Source of the DNA: Geminicoccus roseus DSM 18922
GTDB taxonomy: Bacteria; Pseudomonadota; Alphaproteobacteria; Geminicoccales; Geminicoccaceae
NCBI RefSeq assembly: GCF_000427665.1
Contig: NZ_KE386572.1
Coordinates: 4,774,373-4,838,372 of the forward strand
DNA: 64,000 nucleotides
Direction: 5' to 3'
Each line of letters begins with the position of its first letter. Position 1 is the first letter of the stretch. The notes beneath the pieces were generated by a model. The model had not been told where the DNA came from. It worked only from the letters and a program-made list of their open reading frames with translations, and searched no databases. The position numbers and the translations under genes were made by a program. Shown here one piece after another: positions 29,268 to 37,479 of the stretch.

Positions 29268-30764
29268 TTGGCTCATGACCTCGCCACGCCTCCCGTCGAG
29301 CCGGAGGCGCCTCCGCCCGACCACCGCAGCACGGTCAGGGCGCTGACCTTCAACATGGTGGCCATCGTGGTCGGCAAGGTCGTCGCGGTGGTCATCGGCC
29401 TGCTCAGCATCGCGCTGATCACGCGGGCGCTGGGACCGGATGGCTATGGCGCCTACCGTACCATCCTGACGTTCGTGTCCTTCGTCAGCATCGGCTCGGA
29501 TCTCGGGCTGCAGCTAGTGGTGCTGCGCGAGCTCGGCCGGCCAGGGCGGGACCATGGCCGGTTGATGGGAGCAGCCATGCTCCTGCGGGTGCTGATCTCG
29601 GCGGCCGTGATGACGACCGGTGCGCTGATCAGCCTGCTGATGCCCTACGACGCCGAGATCGTCCAAGGGGTCCTGGTCGCGGCGCCGTACTATGTCGTCT
29701 TCCAGTCGGCGATGATGCTCCAATCGGTGTTTCAGCGCCATCTGCGCCAGGGACTGCAGGCGATCGCCGAGACGGTCGGCGGCCTGGTCATGCTGGCGCT
29801 GGTGTGGGTGGCGCTTCAGGCCGAGGCAGGGGTGGTGCCGATGGTGGGGGCCATGCTGGTCGGCGGCATCGTTCAGCTGATCGTGGCCTGGCCGATGGCG
29901 CGTCGGCTGCAGCCGTTCCGGTTGCACGCCGACATGGAGATCTGGCGGGAGATGGTCCGGACGGGATTGCCGATCGCCGGCTCGCGCGTGATCCTGAGCG
30001 CCATCCTCCGCGGCGACATCCTCCTGCTCTCGCTGCTGGCGACCGACATGGCGGTCGGCCTCTACGGCGTCCCCAGCAAGATGTTCGAGATCCTGGTGAC
30101 CCTTGCCGTGCTGTTCAACGGCATGCTGATGCCGATGCTGGTGGGCTCCCTGGCGAAGAAGGACCTGAGTTCGGCCAATCTCACGGCCGGCCATGCGCTG
30201 ACCGCCATGCTGGTGTTCGGCGGCGGGGTAATCGCCGTGTTCGCCGCCTTCCCGGCCGAAGTGCTGACCCTGGTCGCCGGGTCGGAATTCAGTGCGGCCG
30301 CCCCGGCCCTTACTTTGGTCGGCGTGGCGATCGCTTCCAACGCGGTCGCGCAGGTATATCGGCACATCCTGACCGCGATGGACCGCCAGAAGCAGGCCTT
30401 CACCATGGACTGTATCGGCTTGGCGGTGGCGCTGGTCGCGTACTTCACCCTGATCCCGCTCTACTCCTACCTGGGAGCCGCGATCGGCACCGCCGTGACC
30501 GAGACCGTGCTCTGCATCGGCCTGATGGTGGCGGTGCTTCGCGCCGGCCTGCGCCCGCCGGTCGTCGCCGCGTTCGTCAAGACCGTGCTGGTGAGCGCCG
30601 CCAGCACAGCTGCGATGCTGGGCCTGGCGCAGACTGGCCTGGCCTGGCCGATCGCCATGGTCGTGGGCGGCCTGGTGTTCTTCGGGCTGGTGGCGGCGAC
30701 GGGACTGGCGCCGCCCGCCTATCTCAGCGCCATCCTCAAGCGGAAGAAGCGCAAGCCGGCCTGA
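29268..30764 (+). CDS. Polysaccharide flippase (Wzx/MATE-like oligosaccharide flippase family)
   Basis: A 498-aa inner-membrane protein with about 12-14 helices and little else. The N-terminal helix carries VGKVVAVVIGLLSIALITRALGPDGYGAY (core TRALGPDGYGAY, a hallmark of the polysaccharide biosynthesis export family), and the second half repeats the layout (VGLYGVPSKMFEI, HILTAMDRQKQAF). It would flip lipid-linked repeat units to the periplasm. A TTG start is supported by GGGGAG at 29253-29258, nine bases upstream. It ends in a basic KRKKRK tail and converges on the sulfotransferase gene with four bases between stops. No Wzy polymerase is visible in the window. Confidence 0.88.
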   Translation: MAHDLATPPVEPEAPPPDHRSTVRALTFNMVAIVVGKVVAVVIGLLSIALITRALGPDGYGAYRTILTFVSFVSIGSDLGLQLVVLRELGRPGRDHGRLMGAAMLLRVLISAAVMTTGALISLLMPYDAEIVQGVLVAAPYYVVFQSAMMLQSVFQRHLRQGLQAIAETVGGLVMLALVWVALQAEAGVVPMVGAMLVGGIVQLIVAWPMARRLQPFRLHADMEIWREMVRTGLPIAGSRVILSAILRGDILLLSLLATDMAVGLYGVPSKMFEILVTLAVLFNGMLMPMLVGSLAKKDLSSANLTAGHALTAMLVFGGGVIAVFAAFPAEVLTLVAGSEFSAAAPALTLVGVAIASNAVAQVYRHILTAMDRQKQAFTMDCIGLAVALVAYFTLIPLYSYLGAAIGTAVTETVLCIGLMVAVLRAGLRPPVVAAFVKTVLVSAASTAAMLGLAQTGLAWPIAMVVGGLVFFGLVAATGLAPPAYLSAILKRKKRKPA

Positions 30765-30768
30765 GGGC

Positions 30769-31824
30769 TTAGCCCTTGGAGCCGCGACCCAGCGCCTGAC
30801 GGAGAAGCTGGCCGTAGAGGCTGGTGTTGCCGCTGCGGAAGCGCACGTTGGGCTCGGCCGCGATCCGCTGGCGCTCCTCGGTTTTGAAGCGGCGCCACGC
30901 CACCACCTCCCGGGCAAGCTGCAGCGGCATGCCCGGATAGCCGCCTTCCGAACCTGGCAGTGCCTGATAGCCCAGCCGCTTCATCGAGCTGCGGGTCATC
31001 GCTTCGATCAGCCGGATCTGGGCAGGCTTCAGCCGCTTCCGGTAGGCGTCGATGGACGCCGTGTTGACCGGCATGAACACCCCTTCCTTGTAGGGCTGGT
31101 CCTTGAACATCACGTCCCGGGTCTGGTGGTAGTTCAGCATGGCCGGGTCGTAGTCCTCTCCCACGACCTTGCAGACCTTGCGCACCCAGGGCTCCGGATC
31201 GGTGACCAGGTCCTCGTAGCGCAACTCCAGATAGTTCTCGGCGTGAGCCTTGTCGCTCCTGGCGAAGCGGTGCGCCGCCTCGACGTCGATCCGCCACTTC
31301 ACCGCCGCCGTCACGACGTCCTTCGAGGTGCGCGGCAGCTCGACCCTGGATGCGACGTTCGCGCGGGGATCGCGCACCAGATGGATGATCCGGGCATCCG
31401 GGAACATGGTCAGGATCTGGTCGAGATGGCGGACATTCCAGGGCGTCTTGTCGCCGAACCGGACCTTGCCGCGCATCCGGGCATAGACCTGCATCAGCTT
31501 GACGAAGAACAGGGGATAGGTGGGGTCCGGGTCCTCGATCAGTTCCTTGCGCACCACCGCCAGCACCTCGTCCAGGCCATTCCAGTTGTGGAAATGGTCC
31601 ATCTTGGGCAGGCGCTCGAACAGGGCATCGATGGCGCCGGCGGCCTTCAGGTCGGGCACCTCGCTGCGCACGTTCACGATGATGTCGAAATAGATGATCT
31701 CGTCGGCGACACCGATCCTCGGATGCGCATCCAGGATGCGCTGGAACAAGGTCGTTCCAGACCTGGGCGCGCCGACGACGAAGATGGGCGCCACGTCGGC
31801 GAACACGCGCTCGACCTCGGACAT
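30769..31824 (-). CDS. Sulfotransferase family protein
   Basis: A 351-aa PAPS-dependent sulfotransferase-like protein. The 5'-phosphosulfate loop is FVVGAPRSGTTLFQRIL (loop GAPRSGTT at 18-25), and the 3'-phosphate-binding segment is IIHLVRDPRANVASRV. VRFGDKTPWNVRHLDQI and LELRYEDLVTDPE are further family blocks. It would transfer sulfate to a hydroxyl or amine, most plausibly on the surface glycan made by the neighbouring transferases. The ATG at 31824 has GGGAGA seven bases upstream; a longer frame to 31932 lacks support. Convergent with the flippase gene. Substrate is unknown. Confidence 0.88.
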   Translation of the reverse strand: MSEVERVFADVAPIFVVGAPRSGTTLFQRILDAHPRIGVADEIIYFDIIVNVRSEVPDLKAAGAIDALFERLPKMDHFHNWNGLDEVLAVVRKELIEDPDPTYPLFFVKLMQVYARMRGKVRFGDKTPWNVRHLDQILTMFPDARIIHLVRDPRANVASRVELPRTSKDVVTAAVKWRIDVEAAHRFARSDKAHAENYLELRYEDLVTDPEPWVRKVCKVVGEDYDPAMLNYHQTRDVMFKDQPYKEGVFMPVNTASIDAYRKRLKPAQIRLIEAMTRSSMKRLGYQALPGSEGGYPGMPLQLAREVVAWRRFKTEERQRIAAEPNVRFRSGNTSLYGQLLRQALGRGSKG

Positions 31825-32127
31825 GTTCGATCTCTCCCGGCCGCCGACGGCGGCCCTCGCCGTTCTCTGCGGGCGCTCTACTACGAGTTTCCCGGAACTA
31901 CGAGGCACGGTTCCGGGAAAATTGATGGACATCGGCCACCCGCGGCTTCGACACCAACAGCCTCCATCCGCCGGGCTGGGAGCGAGCCTAGGACAACCCG
32001 GCTGACGGCACGATCATTTTCATCGTCGGGCTGATCCCGCCCCGGTTGCGGCAGATGCGGCCGCACGCTCAGCTTCCCTTAGTCCCAAGCCCCAGCTAAT
32101 ATATCACGCAGGAGAGGAGAGTTCGCT
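31825..32127. other. 303-base divergent intergenic region
   Basis: Lies between the divergent sulfotransferase and GntR genes and should contain both promoters. No specific operator was identified. Confidence 0.45.
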
Positions 32128-32880
32128 GTGCGGCAGACCATGCCCGTCCTGGCCAAGCCACCCCAAGCCGATCCCCCGGCGGCCCGTCCGTCGGCCGGGC
32201 GCCGTCCCAGTGCCGCCGTGGCCATTCATGGCTTCCTGCAGGACGAGATCATCACGCTCACGCGCCCTCCTGGAGCACCGGTCAACGAACGTGCCATCGC
32301 CAGCCATTTCGGGGTGAGCCGGACGCCGGTGCGGGAAGCCCTGCTGCAGCTCGCCAGCGAAGGCCTGATCGAGCTGGTGCCGCAGGTCGGCACCTTCGTC
32401 GCGCGGATCCCGGTGGACCAGTTGCCGGAGGCGGTGCTGGTGCGACAGGCGCTGGAGGAAGCGACAGCGCGGCTGGCCGCGCAGCGGGCCCGCCCCCCCC
32501 ACATAGCCGCGATGCATGCTGCCATCGGGCGGCAGCGCCAGGCTGTGGAACGAGGAGATTCGGAGGGATTCCATGTCGCCGACGAGGAATTGCATGCGTA
32601 CATCGCCGAAGCGTCCGGGTTTCCCAGGATCTGGCGGCTGGTGCGCCAGGCGAAGGTCCAGCTCGACCGCTATCGGCGGGCCACCCATCCGCAGGCTGGT
32701 CGCTTCGCCAAGGTGATCGATCAGCATCTGGGAATTGTTGCCGCAATCGAGCAGGGCGAATCCGCGCTCGCCACCGAAAGGATGCGGGAACACATCTCAG
32801 CCCTGAGTTCCGACCTGGCGGCAATTCGTTCGCTTCATCCCGAATGGTTCACCGAACTTCCCGAAGAGGCAGAACCTTGA
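32128..32880 (+). CDS. GntR-family transcriptional regulator with FCD domain
   Basis: A 250-aa regulator. A 30-residue Pro/Ala-rich leader precedes the winged helix (about 33-95; NERAIASHFGVSRTPVREALLQLASEGLIEL, core HFGVSRTPVREAL). The FCD domain (about 105-240) contains LVRQALEEATARLAA, FHVADEELHAYIAEASGFPR and HLGIVAAIEQGESALATERMREHI with the expected His/Asp pocket residues. The GTG start has AGGAG repeats (32111-32119) upstream. The stop overlaps the kduI start as TTGA, so the regulator and isomerase are co-translated and it likely responds to a hexuronate-type ligand. Inference from context only. Confidence 0.9.
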   Translation: MRQTMPVLAKPPQADPPAARPSAGRRPSAAVAIHGFLQDEIITLTRPPGAPVNERAIASHFGVSRTPVREALLQLASEGLIELVPQVGTFVARIPVDQLPEAVLVRQALEEATARLAAQRARPPHIAAMHAAIGRQRQAVERGDSEGFHVADEELHAYIAEASGFPRIWRLVRQAKVQLDRYRRATHPQAGRFAKVIDQHLGIVAAIEQGESALATERMREHISALSSDLAAIRSLHPEWFTELPEEAEP

Positions 32881-33713
32881 CGATTGACACCCGGCAGGCC
32901 GTCCATCCCGATGCCGTCCGCAGCATGGACACTGCGACCCTGCGCCGCCACTTTTTGATCGAGACGCTGTTCTCGCCGGACCGGATCCACCTCACGCTGA
33001 GCCATCTCGACCGGGTGGTGATCGGCGGGATCGTGCCGGTGACGCGGACCCTGGCGCTGGAAGCGGAGCCATCGTTCAAGGCGGCCTGCTTCCTGGAGCG
33101 GCGCGAGCTCGGCGTGATCAATCTGGGCGGGCCGGGCGTGGTGCGCACCGACGGCGTCGAGCATGCGCTCGCCAAGCGCGAGGCGGTATATGTCGCCATG
33201 GGCACCCAGCAGGTCAGCTTCCGCTCGGACGATCCGGACCGACCGGCCCGCTTCTATCTGGTCAGCGCCCCGGCCCACGCCCGGTTCGAGACGGTGCGGC
33301 TGCCGCTGGACAAGGCCAAGACCGTCTCCCTGGGAGAGCCCGCCAAGGCCAACGTCCGCACGATCTATCAGCTGATCCACCCCGAGGTCGTGCAGACCTG
33401 CCAGCTGGTCATGGGCACGACCGTTCTGGAAAGCGGCTCGATCTGGAACACCATGCCCTGCCATGTCCATGACCGCCGCATGGAGGCCTACTGCTACTAC
33501 GACCTGCCCGAGGACGCGCGGGTCTTCCACTTCATGGGCGAGCCGGACCAGACCAGGCACATGGTGGTCGCCGACGGGCAGGCGCTCCTTTCGCCCGGCT
33601 GGTCGATCCATTCCGGCGTCGGTACCCAGTCCTATGCCTTCGTCTGGGCCATGGCCGGAGAGAACCAGACCTTCACCGACATGGACCATGTCGCCATGGC
33701 GGACCTGCGCTGA
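32877..33713 (+). CDS. kduI: 5-keto-4-deoxyuronate isomerase
   Basis: A 278-aa protein, exactly the length of E. coli KduI, which converts 5-keto-4-deoxyuronate (from pectin or glycosaminoglycan breakdown) to 2,5-diketo-3-deoxygluconate in the cytoplasm. The metal site is intact: H196 and H198 in CHVHDRRME, E203, and H245 in SIHSGVGTQ. FLERRELGVINLGGPG and the terminal MDHVAMADLR are family marks. The TTG start overlaps the regulator's stop (TTGA) and has GAGG seven bases upstream. The usual partner kduD and any uronate lyase are absent from the window. Confidence 0.95.
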   Translation: MTIDTRQAVHPDAVRSMDTATLRRHFLIETLFSPDRIHLTLSHLDRVVIGGIVPVTRTLALEAEPSFKAACFLERRELGVINLGGPGVVRTDGVEHALAKREAVYVAMGTQQVSFRSDDPDRPARFYLVSAPAHARFETVRLPLDKAKTVSLGEPAKANVRTIYQLIHPEVVQTCQLVMGTTVLESGSIWNTMPCHVHDRRMEAYCYYDLPEDARVFHFMGEPDQTRHMVVADGQALLSPGWSIHSGVGTQSYAFVWAMAGENQTFTDMDHVAMADLR

Positions 33714-33833
33714 ATCCGTTTGGACTGTCCCCGGCCGGCAGCCTTCCCGCACCTGGGACACTCCAGGACCGTTGGGCCGGGGATTGTCCGCCCTCGCCAA
33801 CCGGGAGAAGAACCTTCCGGAAGGGGAGCGGAG

Positions 33834-34226
33834 ATGTGCCTGAGTGAGGCCGGGCTGGCCGAGACCTACCGAAACTACATTGCCTGCCTGAACAGACAGG
33901 ATTGGGCGAACCTGGGCCGGTTCGTCCATGAGCATGCCTGCCACAACGGCCGGAGCCTCGGGCTCGCGGGCTATCGCGAGATGCTGGAGAAAGACTTCCA
34001 GGAGATCCCGGACCTCCACTTCAAGATCCAGTTCCTGGTCTGCGAGCCGCCCAGGCTTGCCAGCCGCCTGGCCTTCGACTGCACCCCGAAGGGGGACTTC
34101 CTGGGTATCCCCGTGCATGGCCGGAGGGTCTCCTTCACCGAGAACGTCTTCTACGAGTTCTCGGCAGGGAAGATCGTGCAGGTATGGTCGATCATCGACA
34201 AGGCAGCCATCGAGGCGCAGCTCTAG
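33834..34226 (+). CDS. SnoaL-like / ester cyclase family protein
   Basis: A 130-aa NTF2-fold protein of the SnoaL-like polyketide-cyclase group, a fold used for diverse isomerase, cyclase and hydrolase chemistry. Visible marks are YRNYIACLNRQDWANLGRFV, GYREMLEKDFQEIPDLHF (core REMLEKDFQEIPDL), the TPKGDFLGIPVHGRRVSF block and ENVFYEFSAGKIVQVWSIID. The ATG chosen follows AAGGGGAGCGG; a longer frame from 33720 is unlike the family. It is 120 bases behind kduI and converges on the ABC permease gene. Its substrate is unknown. Confidence 0.75.
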   Translation: MCLSEAGLAETYRNYIACLNRQDWANLGRFVHEHACHNGRSLGLAGYREMLEKDFQEIPDLHFKIQFLVCEPPRLASRLAFDCTPKGDFLGIPVHGRRVSFTENVFYEFSAGKIVQVWSIIDKAAIEAQL

Positions 34227-34276
34227 GGCGACTGGCCGGTGCAGCGAGCTGACCGCGACCAGACGACCCCAGGGCC

Positions 34277-35035
34277 TCAGCTCCCGCCCTGCCCCCGGAA
34301 GGCCCAGCCGGTCAGGCGACGCTCCGCCAGGGCGAAGATGCCGTACATGACGATGCCCATGGCCGCCACCACGATCAGGCCGGCGAAGACCAGCGGGATG
34401 CGGAAGCTGGAGGAGGCCTGCAGCATCAGGTAGCCGATCCCGCGGTTGCCGGCGATCGTCTCGGAGATCACCGAGCCGACAAAGGCCAGCGTCACCGCCA
34501 CTTTCAGGCTGGCGAAGAAGTAGGGCATGGCACGCGGCAAACCGACTTTCAAGAGCACGTCGAGCGGGCGGGCTCCCAGGGACCGCATCGGGTCGCGCAT
34601 CTCCGGCTCGACCGTGGCGATGCCCGTCGCGACGTTGACCACGATCGGAAAGAAGCTGATCAGGAACGCGGTCAGGATCGCCGGTACCGCGCCGATGCCG
34701 AACCAGACCACCAGGATCGGCACGATCGCCACCTTCGGCACAGCGTTGAAGCCGATCAGCATCGGCTGGAGGGCGGCATAGGCCAGCCGCGAGCCGCCGG
34801 CCAGCACGCCCAGGGCCAGGCCGAACACCACCGCCAGCGCGAAGCCGGCCAGCGTGGTGACGAGCGTGAACGAGGCGTTGAACCAGATCGGGCCCGCCAT
34901 GTTCCAGAGTTCGGCCAGAGCCGCCGAGGGCGGCGGCAGGATGAACTCTGGTATCGCGAACAGCCGGCAGACGGCTTCCCAGAGCCCGAAAAGAACCAGA
35001 TTGGCGGCCCAGGGAGCCAGGCGTTCCGCGCTCAT
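34277..35035 (-). CDS. ABC transporter permease, NitT/TauT type
   Basis: A 252-aa inner-membrane permease with six predicted helices. The conserved cytoplasmic coupling loop is present as EPEMRDPMRSLGARPLDVLLKVGLPRAMPYF (core LGARPLDVLLKVGLP), matching the SsuC/TauC/ThiX family. The start overlaps the ATPase stop (ATGA), giving one operon with the two upstream minus-strand genes. It forms the channel for the solute delivered by the binding protein at 35820. The substrate class includes sulfonates, nitrate-like anions and thiamine precursors; this sequence does not decide. Confidence 0.9.
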   Translation of the reverse strand: MSAERLAPWAANLVLFGLWEAVCRLFAIPEFILPPPSAALAELWNMAGPIWFNASFTLVTTLAGFALAVVFGLALGVLAGGSRLAYAALQPMLIGFNAVPKVAIVPILVVWFGIGAVPAILTAFLISFFPIVVNVATGIATVEPEMRDPMRSLGARPLDVLLKVGLPRAMPYFFASLKVAVTLAFVGSVISETIAGNRGIGYLMLQASSSFRIPLVFAGLIVVAAMGIVMYGIFALAERRLTGWAFRGQGGS

Positions 35036-35823
35036 GCTTCGGTCCGCGCATCGGCCACGGCGGCACGCAGTTCATGAACGATGTCGGTGAACTCAGGGGT
35101 GAAGCTGTGGTCCAGGCGACGCGGGCGCGGCAGGTCGATCGCCCGGCTCTTGACGATCCGTCCGGGCCGGCCGCTCATGACATGGACGGTATCGGCCAGG
35201 AACACCGCCTCGCGCAGGTCATGGGTCACCAGCATCACGGTGAAGCGCCGCTCCATCCACAACTCCTGCAGGGCCAGCCAGAGTTCTTCCCGGGTGAAGC
35301 TGTCCAGGGCGCCGAACGCTTCGTCGAGCAGCAGCATCTCCGGGCGATGGACCAGGGCCCGGCAAAGATTGGTGCGCTGCTGCATGCCGCCGGACAGTTC
35401 GTAGGGCGGACGGTCGGCGAAGCCAGAAAGGCCCGTCAGGCGCAGGAGTTCGCGCGCGCGTTCCACATAAGGGGCAGGATCGGCCCGGTAGGCGGCGCGC
35501 TCGCTGGCGGCGACCTCGAGCGGCAGCAGCACGTTCTTCAGGACGCTGCGCCACGGCAGCAGCGTCGCGTTCTGGAACGCCATGCCGACGCCGCCGCGCG
35601 GGCCACAGATCGGGCTGCCTCGATAGCGGGCCTGCCCGGCACTGGCCTCGATAAGGCCGGCGGCCAGCTTCAGGAGGGTGGACTTGCCGCAGCCGGAAGG
35701 GCCTACCAGGGCCATGATGCCGCCTTCCGGCACATCCAGCGTGCAGTTCTCCACCGCCACGGTGGCGCCGGCCCGGTTGCCGTAGCGCAGGGTGACGCCA
35801 TCGAACGCGACCAGGGGGATCAC
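35032..35823 (-). CDS. ABC transporter ATP-binding protein, NitT/TauT type
   Basis: A 263-aa ATPase. Walker A GPSGCGKST at about 40-48, Q-loop in MAFQNATLLPWRSVLKNV, signature LSGGMQQRTNLCRAL, Walker B MLLLDEAFGALD and H-loop VTHDLREAVF are all present. The NATLLPWRSV and SGGMQQR pattern places it with SsuB/TauB importers. The GTG start overlaps the binding-protein stop (GTGA), and its stop overlaps the permease start. It energises uptake by the permease. No residue is missing. Confidence 0.93.
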   Translation of the reverse strand: MIPLVAFDGVTLRYGNRAGATVAVENCTLDVPEGGIMALVGPSGCGKSTLLKLAAGLIEASAGQARYRGSPICGPRGGVGMAFQNATLLPWRSVLKNVLLPLEVAASERAAYRADPAPYVERARELLRLTGLSGFADRPPYELSGGMQQRTNLCRALVHRPEMLLLDEAFGALDSFTREELWLALQELWMERRFTVMLVTHDLREAVFLADTVHVMSGRPGRIVKSRAIDLPRPRRLDHSFTPEFTDIVHELRAAVADARTEA

Positions 35824-36842
35824 CGGGCGAGCTTGCGCGCTTCAGGGGCCGGGAGGAATTTTGACGTCCAGATCACGTCGACCGTCGGCTTCTCGGCGAG
35901 GTCGAGAGCGTCGGCCAACTGGTCGATCGAGCGCGCGAGCCTGTCCGTGTCGACGTCGCCGAAACCGGCCTCCTGGACATGCGGGGTCAGGATGTTGACG
36001 TCGACCGCCATGGCCAGGCGCTTCTTCTCCAGTTCCGCGTCCGCCAGTGGATCCTTGGCCATGACGATCTCGATGGCGCCGTCCGGGTCGGCCACCAAGT
36101 CCTGCATGCCCCTGGCGACCGCACGGTTGAATGCCTTCACAGCATCCGGGTGCTCGTCGATGAAGCCCCCTGAAGCGATCACCGCATTGCCGTAGAAGTC
36201 CAGGCCGTGATCCTTGTAGAGCATGACGGTGACCGTCGACGGATCCACGCCCTTGCTCTCCAGGTCGAGCATCGAGGTGAAATAGTGGCCGGAGATCGCG
36301 TCGACGTCGCCCCGCACCAGCATCGCCTCCCGCAGGGGTGGATCCATGTTGACCCTGGGTACGGCGTCCGGGTCGATCCCGACCGCCGCGGCGAACGCGG
36401 GAAACAGCTTGTAGGATGCATCAAATACCGGACCGCCCAGGGTCTTGCCCACCAGATCCTCGGGCTTCTCGATGCCGGATGCGGGTAGCGCGTAGAGGCC
36501 GAACGGCGCGCTGTCGTAGATCATCATCACTGCCTGGACCGCTTGGCCGGGATTGGCCGCGTTGAACTCGACCAGGGCGTTGATGTCGGCAAAGCCCATC
36601 TGATAGGCGCCGGACGCTACCCGGGTGACGGCGCCGGCCGAGCCATTGCCGCTGTCGATGGTGACCGACAGGCCCTCTTCGGCGAAATAGCCCTTGGCGT
36701 CCGCGATCAGAAACGCCGCGGTCGGACCCTGGTACTTCCAGTCCAGGGTGAAGCGGATTTCAGTTTCGGCCTGGGCAGGACCTGCCCAGGCGACGAGCAG
36801 GGCGCCCATCCCGATGGCACAAGCGAACGACCGACGCAGCAT
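35820..36842 (-). CDS. ABC transporter substrate-binding protein, NMT1/THI5-like
   Basis: A 340-aa periplasmic binding protein with a signal peptide (LRRSFACAIGMGALLVAWAGPAQA, cut near residue 26). The mature domain begins IRFTLDWKYQGPTAAFLIADAKGYFAEEG (core GYFAEEGL), followed by VTRVASGAYQMGFADINALVEF, typical of the SsuA/THI5-like family. First gene of the three-gene importer operon. The ATG at 36842 has GGGAGG five bases upstream, better than the codon at 36860. The ligand could be a sulfonate, pyrimidine precursor or aromatic acid; neighbouring kduI and a SnoaL-like gene do not settle it. Confidence 0.9.
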   Translation of the reverse strand: MLRRSFACAIGMGALLVAWAGPAQAETEIRFTLDWKYQGPTAAFLIADAKGYFAEEGLSVTIDSGNGSAGAVTRVASGAYQMGFADINALVEFNAANPGQAVQAVMMIYDSAPFGLYALPASGIEKPEDLVGKTLGGPVFDASYKLFPAFAAAVGIDPDAVPRVNMDPPLREAMLVRGDVDAISGHYFTSMLDLESKGVDPSTVTVMLYKDHGLDFYGNAVIASGGFIDEHPDAVKAFNRAVARGMQDLVADPDGAIEIVMAKDPLADAELEKKRLAMAVDVNILTPHVQEAGFGDVDTDRLARSIDQLADALDLAEKPTVDVIWTSKFLPAPEARKLAR

Positions 36843-36968
36843 TCCTGCCTCCCGTTGCATTCAAAGGCGGCATGCCGATGCGGCCCGCCCTCTGCCTGGG
36901 CAGGAGCAAGGCTCATGCCGCCAGAGATGACAAGGATCCGGTGACAGAAGGGCCCGCCGGGCAGACGC

Positions 36969-37059
36969 GGCAGACATGTCGGACACTTTCTCCTTGCAAG
37001 GAGAAAGGAGGAGGCCTACATGCACCGCCGCGACGACAGCCATGGCTGACATGTCTGCC
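36969..37059. repeat. Nested inverted repeat: 12-bp arms around a 22-bp perfect palindrome
   Basis: The outer arms GGCAGACATGTC (36969-36980) and its exact inverse (37048-37059) flank a 22-bp perfect palindrome at 36986-37007 (half site CTTTCTCCTTG). It lies between the divergent importer operon and a small ribbon-helix-helix-like gene, whose start is 17 bases past the second arm. It may be an operator for that protein, a structured RNA, or a small mobile repeat; I cannot choose. Confidence 0.6.
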
Positions 37060-37075
37060 ATCCGGAGACCCTTTG

Positions 37076-37360
37076 TTGAGCCCGAAGAACAGCAAGTCCG
37101 CCCGAACCAAGCCGTCCGCCGTAAAGGCTCGGCCAAGCGATCGCTGGACCGTGCGCGGCGTGCCGGCGCGCCTGCAGAAGGCTGCTGCCGAGGCGGCCTG
37201 GGCTGCGGACCTGACCATGGGTGCCTGGCTGTCCAAGCTGGTCGAGGAAGCGGTGGCGGCGGACCAGCCGCCCAGCGATCCCACCACGCTGGAACGGCTT
37301 GCTGCCATCGAGAAGCGGCTCGAGGAACTGGAGCGGGCCCTGCCCGTCACTTCCGCGTAA
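37076..37360 (+). CDS. Small ribbon-helix-helix-like protein
   Basis: A 94-aa basic protein. Residues 1-22 are Lys/Ser/Arg-rich. Residues ~23-65 (RWTVRGVPARLQKAAAEAAWAADLTMGAWLSKLVEEAV, core VRGVPARLQKAA and MGAWLSKLVEEAV) have the strand-helix-helix layout of Arc/CopG-type DNA-binding proteins. A short C-terminal coiled segment (LERLAAIEKRLEELERAL) could mediate dimerisation. The TTG start has GGAG (37064-37067) eight bases upstream; no ATG gives a sensible start. It lies 119 bases ahead of odc. It may bind the palindromic element just upstream, which would be autoregulation; this is inference. Confidence 0.6.
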   Translation: MSPKNSKSARTKPSAVKARPSDRWTVRGVPARLQKAAAEAAWAADLTMGAWLSKLVEEAVAADQPPSDPTTLERLAAIEKRLEELERALPVTSA

Positions 37361-37416
37361 CGATTTCGCGTGCCACCCGGTTCACCGGTGAGGCGCGCGG
37401 CAACCAAGATGTGAGC

Positions 37417-37473
37417 CGGCAGCCTCCTCCCTGCTGCCGAAGGTCCACCCTCTCCCCTCGGATCAAAGGATCC
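37417..37473 (+). promoter_or_regulatory. Structured leader of the ornithine decarboxylase gene
   Basis: Two hairpins precede the start codon. CGGCAGC (37417-37423) pairs with GCTGCCG (37433-37439) over a nine-base loop. GGATC (37460-37464) pairs with GATCC (37469-37473), enclosing the ribosome-site bases AAAGG. The second hairpin could hide the ribosome site. Polyamine genes are often translation-controlled, but no known RNA class is recognised. Confidence 0.35.
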
Positions 37474-37479
37474 AACTCG

